Below, in pieces: positions 13,527 through 16,923 of a stretch of 16,923 nt of DNA. The notes beneath the pieces are model-generated. The model was not told the origin of the DNA. It did not search any database and worked only from the letters and a program-made list of their open reading frames with translations. The stretch's first letter is position 1; every line of letters begins with the position of its first letter. This DNA comes from Clostridiales bacterium (GTDB lineage: Bacteria; Bacillota; Clostridia; Oscillospirales; Ruminococcaceae), in assembly GCA_012800685.1 (NCBI GenBank), contig JAAZIT010000126.1, positions 1-16,923 of the forward strand. Direction: 5' to 3'. A program made the position numbers and the translations under genes.

Positions 13527-13570
13527 CAATTCTACTTTAACCATAATACAAAACCAAGTTTAGACTTGCA

Positions 13571-13612
13571 AAAGCCCTGACAAGATTTTTATTTTGAAGG
13601 GCTTTCGTTTTT
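13571..13612 (+). terminator. Terminator after the CdaR-type gene
   Basis: AAAGCCCT (13571-13578) and AGGGCTTT (13598-13605) form an 8-bp stem. An inner CAA/TTG pairing shortens the 19-nt loop, and CGTTTTTG follows. Its right part overlaps the putative ftsE promoter. Confidence 0.8.
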
Positions 13613-13621
13613 GCATATAAT
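13594..13621 (+). promoter_or_regulatory. Putative promoter of ftsE-ftsX-M23
   Basis: TATAAT (13616-13621) with TTGAAG (13594-13599) at a 16-nt spacing. The -35 lies in the terminator's right arm. Without it, the three-gene unit would depend on readthrough. Confidence 0.5.
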
Positions 13622-13668
13622 TTTCTAATACTGTGACCATTATTTAAATTTGAAGGCGGTGTTTTTCC

Positions 13669-14349
13669 TTGATAGAATTTAATGATGTGTCTGTAACTTA
13701 CTCCTCAACGGGAGTAGACGCTCTAAACAATATCAATTTAACAATTAATGACGGGGATTTCGTTTTTGTGGTAGGCGAATCTGGTGCTGGTAAATCCACA
13801 CTTATTAAGCTTCTCCAAAAGGAAATTGACGCAACTGCTGGACAGGTTTCCGTAAATGGATTTAACCTAACTAAGCTACGACGTGGAAGAGTTCCTATGC
13901 TAAGAAGAACAATTGGAGTAGTCTTTCAAGACTATCGACTTATCCCTACAATGACAGTATATGAAAATATTGCATTTGTAATGAAATGCATCGACGCACC
14001 TAAAAAATACATAAAAAAACGTGTTCCTTATGTGATAGGGCTTGTTGGACTTTCTCACAAGGCTTCATCTTTACCAGAAGAGCTTTCAGGTGGAGAGCAA
14101 CAGCGTGTAGCACTTGCTAGGGCACTCGTTAATGATCCTCAGCTTCTTATTGCGGACGAGCCTACGGCTAACGTAGACCCCGCACTTAAATATGGAATTT
14201 TTGAACTTCTTAAGGGTATCAACGCTTGCGGTACTACAGTAATTGTTGTAACCCACGATTTGGACAACGTTGTTCATTTCGGAGGAAGAATTATTCGTCT
14301 CGACGCTGGAAATGTTACAATTGATAAAGTTGTTGGAGGTGACGAGTAA
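13669..14349 (+). CDS. ftsE: Cell division ATP-binding protein FtsE
   Basis: ATPase of the FtsEX complex, which couples ATP hydrolysis to activation of cell-wall hydrolases. The 226 residues show Walker A GESGAGKST (36-44), Q-loop Q87, signature LSGGEQQR (139-146), Walker B LLIADE (159-164), a D-loop read as ANVD (167-170), and switch H196. FtsE features include GVVFQDYRLIPTMTVYEN. The start is the TTG at 13669, with AAGGCGGTG ending 7 nt upstream; no in-frame ATG gives a complete N-terminus. Its stop overlaps the ftsX start as TAATG, so the two are translationally coupled. First gene of the ftsE-ftsX-M23 unit. Confidence 0.96.
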   Translation: MIEFNDVSVTYSSTGVDALNNINLTINDGDFVFVVGESGAGKSTLIKLLQKEIDATAGQVSVNGFNLTKLRRGRVPMLRRTIGVVFQDYRLIPTMTVYENIAFVMKCIDAPKKYIKKRVPYVIGLVGLSHKASSLPEELSGGEQQRVALARALVNDPQLLIADEPTANVDPALKYGIFELLKGINACGTTVIVVTHDLDNVVHFGGRIIRLDAGNVTIDKVVGGDE

Positions 14350-15257
14350 TGAGAGCAACCACTTTCACAGGACTTATTGGACAGGGTGCTAAAGGCATTT
14401 GGAAAAATAGAATGATGTCATTTGCTTCATTTTGTATAATGCTTGTTTCTCTGCTTCTTGTTGGTCTAACATTACTGCTATCAATTAATCTTTCAAGAAT
14501 AGTTGATTCACTAGAAAGCAAAAACGAAATTGTTGTTATTATAAATGACGGAACCACTCAAGAAGAAATAACCTCACTCGGTAAAAGTATCGAGAGCTTA
14601 GCTAATATTGAGGCTTGCAACTTCTTCTCAAGAGATGAAGCTTGGAAGAGCATGGTTGAAAATATGTCTGGTGACCAAAAGGATTTATTCCCTTACGATG
14701 AGGAAAATCCACTTCCAGATACATATAGAGTTCAAATACAAGATTTAGAATCTTTAAATACTACCTCAGTTCAAATTTCAGCATTTCCAAATGTTGAAAA
14801 GGTAAAATCTCCCAACGAATATGCAGAGATATTTATCAACATCAGAAACATACTAACCCTTGTTAGTGCTGCTATTGTTATCACTTTAGTTATTGTTTGC
14901 CTGATTATTATTTCTAACACAACTAGAGCAAGTGTTTTCTCAAGAAGAAAAGAAATTAACATTATGCGATATGTTGGTGCAACAAATTCATTTATCCGAA
15001 TTCCTTTCTTTATTGAGGGAATGTTAGTAGGCGTTTTAGCTGGTCTTGCTTCTTTAGGACTGACTAAGTTTGTATACGAAAGTATTTACAACCTAGTTAC
15101 TTCAAATAGCGTTAAGATATTCTCAACTATTGGACTTACTTCAATATATTCATTTGGGGATATTTCGAAATATTTAACACTAGCTTATATACTTTCAGGT
15201 GCCATAATCGGTGCTTTGGGTACTACAATAAGCACAAGAAAATATTGCAAGGTATAA
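14349..15257 (+). CDS. ftsX: Cell division protein FtsX
   Basis: Integral membrane partner of FtsE that passes the ATPase cycle to a peptidoglycan hydrolase outside. The 302 residues show helix 1 at about 23-46, an extracellular domain at about 50-165, and helices 2-4 at about 168-190, 221-240 and 274-294. Family features are MRYVGATNSFIRIPFFIEG in the loop after helix 2 and the small Gly-rich last helix GAIIGALGTTIS. The start ATG shares one base with the ftsE stop. An M23 peptidase with a coiled coil lies 60 nt downstream, the expected extracellular client. Confidence 0.95.
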   Translation: MRATTFTGLIGQGAKGIWKNRMMSFASFCIMLVSLLLVGLTLLLSINLSRIVDSLESKNEIVVIINDGTTQEEITSLGKSIESLANIEACNFFSRDEAWKSMVENMSGDQKDLFPYDEENPLPDTYRVQIQDLESLNTTSVQISAFPNVEKVKSPNEYAEIFINIRNILTLVSAAIVITLVIVCLIIISNTTRASVFSRRKEINIMRYVGATNSFIRIPFFIEGMLVGVLAGLASLGLTKFVYESIYNLVTSNSVKIFSTIGLTSIYSFGDISKYLTLAYILSGAIIGALGTTISTRKYCKV

Positions 15258-15261
15258 ATAT

Positions 15262-15321
15262 ATGAATAAAAAAGAACAAGAACAACAAACCCGAAACCTT
15301 ATTGGGAGGGGCAAATCATGA
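15262..15321 (+). CDS. Possible 19-codon ORF coupled to the M23 gene
   Basis: In the 60-nt ftsX-M23 gap, an ATG at 15262 opens a frame of 19 codons beginning MNKKEQEQQTR, with the final codons overlapping the SD of the next gene. The stop TGA overlaps the M23 start as ATGA. AAGG, within the last ftsX codons, is 9 nt upstream. It could be a coupling leader that carries ribosomes to the M23 start. The peptide is very hydrophilic and matches nothing I know; it may be chance. Confidence 0.3.
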   Translation: MNKKEQEQQTRNLIGRGKS

Positions 15322-16688
15322 AATTTAAAAACAAACTTAAAAGGATTGTTGCAATTACCGCTGCATTTGTGTTAGCTGCAACTATGTTTGTAAGTAATTC
15401 ATCAAAAAATTATCAACTATCCACTAGCGCTACTTCAGCAGCGGATAAAATTAGTGGATATCAAAAACAACTTGATGATTATAAAAAGAAGCAAGCCGAG
15501 TTAGATGCTCAAATTGCTAAAGATCAAGCAGCTCTTGATAATGAAAAAGCTACCCAATCAAATATTTCCGCACAGATTGATACTGTAGAGGACACACTTG
15601 AGTTGCTTACCACCCACATTTTTGAGATTAATACAAAAATCAAAAAATGTGAAGATGATATTGCAAATACACAAGCTGACATTGCTGATAAAAAAGCACA
15701 AATTGAAACAAACAAAAATGAATTTATGGCACGACTTCGTGCAATGTACATATCTGGTGATGATTCATATGGTAATATTCTTTTAAACTCATCTGATTTC
15801 TATGATATGTTAATGAGATATGAGCTTGTTCAAAGAGTTGCTGATCATGACAATGCAATTATAGCAGAATTAATTGACTTGACAAAACAACTTGAATCAC
15901 AGGAGATTGCCCTAAACAATCAAATGGCAGAATTAGAAGAGCAACAGACCGCTTATGAAATTAGCAAAGAAGAGCAAACCGCTCAACGTATAAAGCTAAC
16001 GGATTTGTATTCTAGCAGTGAGGAAAAAATAGACCAATATCAAGCCTCACTTGATGATGCACATGATTCTCACGATATTATACATCAGTATGAATCAGAA
16101 TTAGATGATATTATTGATGATTTAATTAAACAAGAGGAAGCTAGAAAAAAAGCTGAAGAAGAAGCTCGTAAAAAAGCTGAAGAGGAAGCTAAGAAAAATA
16201 ATCAAAAACCAGGCAATTCGGGCACTGGCGGAAGCAGTAGCAGTAGTAATAGACCTAGTGGTTCTGGAGTATTCTTATGGCCTGTTCCTGGATATTACAA
16301 AATAACATATGGCATGGGTTGGCGTTGGGGTTCAATGCACAAAGGGATAGACATCTCACAGAGTGGAATTAACGGCGCGAACATTGTTGCTTCAGATAGT
16401 GGTAAGGTTATAAGGGTGTCAAATTCTTGTCCACACAACTATAAAAAAGAAATAAATAAATCATGTAAATGTGGTGGTGGATACGGAAGACATGTTGTAA
16501 TAGACCACGGCAACGGTTTTATAACTTTATATGCTCATGCTACATCAATAAATGTTTCAGTAGGACAAGAGGTTAAACAAGGACAAGTTATTGGAACTGT
16601 CGGTTCAACTGGATGGTCAACAGGCCCTCACTTACACTTCGAAATTCGTATAAACAATGTACAGGTTGACCCTGATAAATACTTATAA
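15318..16688 (+). CDS. Secreted coiled-coil M23 (LytM) peptidoglycan hydrolase
   Basis: Predicted extracellular murein endopeptidase that FtsEX would activate at the division site or wall. The 456 residues start with a basic and hydrophobic signal peptide (about 1-27). A long coiled coil (about 42-295) contains the segment RAMYISGDDSYGNILLNSSD (141-160), like the hydrolase lobe of PcsB/CwlO-type partners. Next come a perfect duplication ARKKAEEE (275-290), a Gly/Ser/Asn linker (about 296-317) and the LytM domain (about 318-456). Zinc ligands H341, D345 and H440 and catalytic H407 and H438 are all present, so unlike the degenerate LytM domain of EnvC it should be active. A Cys/His-rich insert (C371, H373, C383, C385) is noteworthy. 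GGGAGGGG precedes the ATG. Two terminators follow. Confidence 0.92.
   Translation: MKFKNKLKRIVAITAAFVLAATMFVSNSSKNYQLSTSATSAADKISGYQKQLDDYKKKQAELDAQIAKDQAALDNEKATQSNISAQIDTVEDTLELLTTHIFEINTKIKKCEDDIANTQADIADKKAQIETNKNEFMARLRAMYISGDDSYGNILLNSSDFYDMLMRYELVQRVADHDNAIIAELIDLTKQLESQEIALNNQMAELEEQQTAYEISKEEQTAQRIKLTDLYSSSEEKIDQYQASLDDAHDSHDIIHQYESELDDIIDDLIKQEEARKKAEEEARKKAEEEAKKNNQKPGNSGTGGSSSSSNRPSGSGVFLWPVPGYYKITYGMGWRWGSMHKGIDISQSGINGANIVASDSGKVIRVSNSCPHNYKKEINKSCKCGGGYGRHVVIDHGNGFITLYAHATSINVSVGQEVKQGQVIGTVGSTGWSTGPHLHFEIRINNVQVDPDKYL
16140..16187 (+). repeat. In-frame 24-bp duplication in the M23 coiled coil
   Basis: Two consecutive units encode ARKKAEEE, followed by a partial third (AKK). 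They extend the end of the coiled coil just before the linker. The two units use different synonymous codons for the arginine and other residues, so the duplication is not recent. Such arrays may vary in copy number between strains. Confidence 0.7.
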
Positions 16689-16693
16689 AATAT

Positions 16694-16728
16694 TCTCCCT
16701 TAGAATTAAATCTAAGGGAGATTTTAAT
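16694..16728 (+). terminator. First terminator after the M23 gene
   Basis: Perfect 11-bp stem TCTCCCTTAGA (16694-16704) with 16711-16721, a 6-nt loop and TTTTAATT after it. It starts 5 nt after the stop codon. Confidence 0.88.
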
Positions 16729-16731
16729 TAA

Positions 16732-16773
16732 ACAAAGCGTTTAGATTATTCTCTAAACGCTTTGTGTTTTTTT
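16732..16773 (+). terminator. Second, tandem terminator
   Basis: Perfect 14-bp stem (16732-16745 with 16752-16765), a 6-nt loop, then G and a run of seven Ts. It is the strongest terminator in the window and insulates the ftsE-ftsX-M23 unit from downstream DNA. Confidence 0.95.
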
Positions 16774-16923
16774 ATACTAATAATGATTTAATGCTGTAAT
16801 CCTGTTTACTGTAATTATAATAATTCAATTTTGAGTTTTATCAGTCTGCAATTAGTCATTGTAACTGTTGCGTGTCAACTAGTTTGCTAAACGTTTTGGC
16901 TAATGTGTCTAATCTAACTAATA
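16774..16923. other. Window edge, no feature recognised
   Basis: 150 nt of AT-rich sequence after the double terminator. I see no gene start with an SD, no strong promoter and no RNA gene. Confidence 0.4.

Overview
The window looks like chromosomal core-genome DNA from a low-GC, Gram-positive anaerobe, most likely a clostridium of the Oscillospirales/Ruminococcaceae type. The evidence is AT-rich sequence, strong Shine-Dalgarno (SD) sites, sigma-A style promoters often with an extended TGn -10, a CIRCE-controlled hrcA-grpE-dnaK-dnaJ operon, a DnaK of Gram-positive length, an HPr carrying both His15 and Ser46, and a DUF4830-like membrane protein. Family assignments were made by reading motifs; no database search was run.

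Layout. Positions 125-5087 (minus strand) hold the heat-shock operon hrcA-grpE-dnaK-dnaJ, with a promoter and perfect CIRCE operator upstream, a hairpin between dnaK and dnaJ, and a terminator after dnaJ. Next on the minus strand is a small membrane-anchored DUF4830-like protein (5432-5884). From 6024 every gene is on the plus strand: an RsuA-type rRNA pseudouridine synthase; an orphan MsmK/UgpC-type sugar-importer ATPase; an SGNH/GDSL-type lipoprotein esterase; rimM-trmD; an HPr phosphocarrier; a CdaR/PucR-type regulator; and ftsE-ftsX followed by a secreted coiled-coil M23 (LytM) peptidase, closed by two tandem terminators.

How the genes work together. HrcA represses its own operon through CIRCE, and GrpE, DnaK and DnaJ form the Hsp70 folding cycle. 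RimM (30S maturation), TrmD (tRNA m1G37) and the RsuA-type enzyme (16S pseudouridine) all serve translation. FtsE, FtsX and the M23 peptidase form a likely division or elongation module in which the ABC-type complex controls a cell-wall hydrolase at the surface. HPr, the sugar ATPase and the CdaR-type regulator are carbon-related, but each has its own promoter or stands alone.

The coding content is mostly housekeeping and I do not see a complete novel system. The most interesting material is non-coding: a 46-bp-period tandem repeat with a TAAN core after the esterase gene; a perfect 17-bp palindrome containing the -10 of the HPr promoter, followed by a leader with two hairpins; inverted repeats at the esterase and CdaR-gene promoters that share a half-site; a third CIRCE-like half-site; a structured 529-nt gap after trmD; and a possible 19-codon ORF coupled by ATGA overlap to the M23 gene. 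TrmD also departs from the classical family at two conserved positions.
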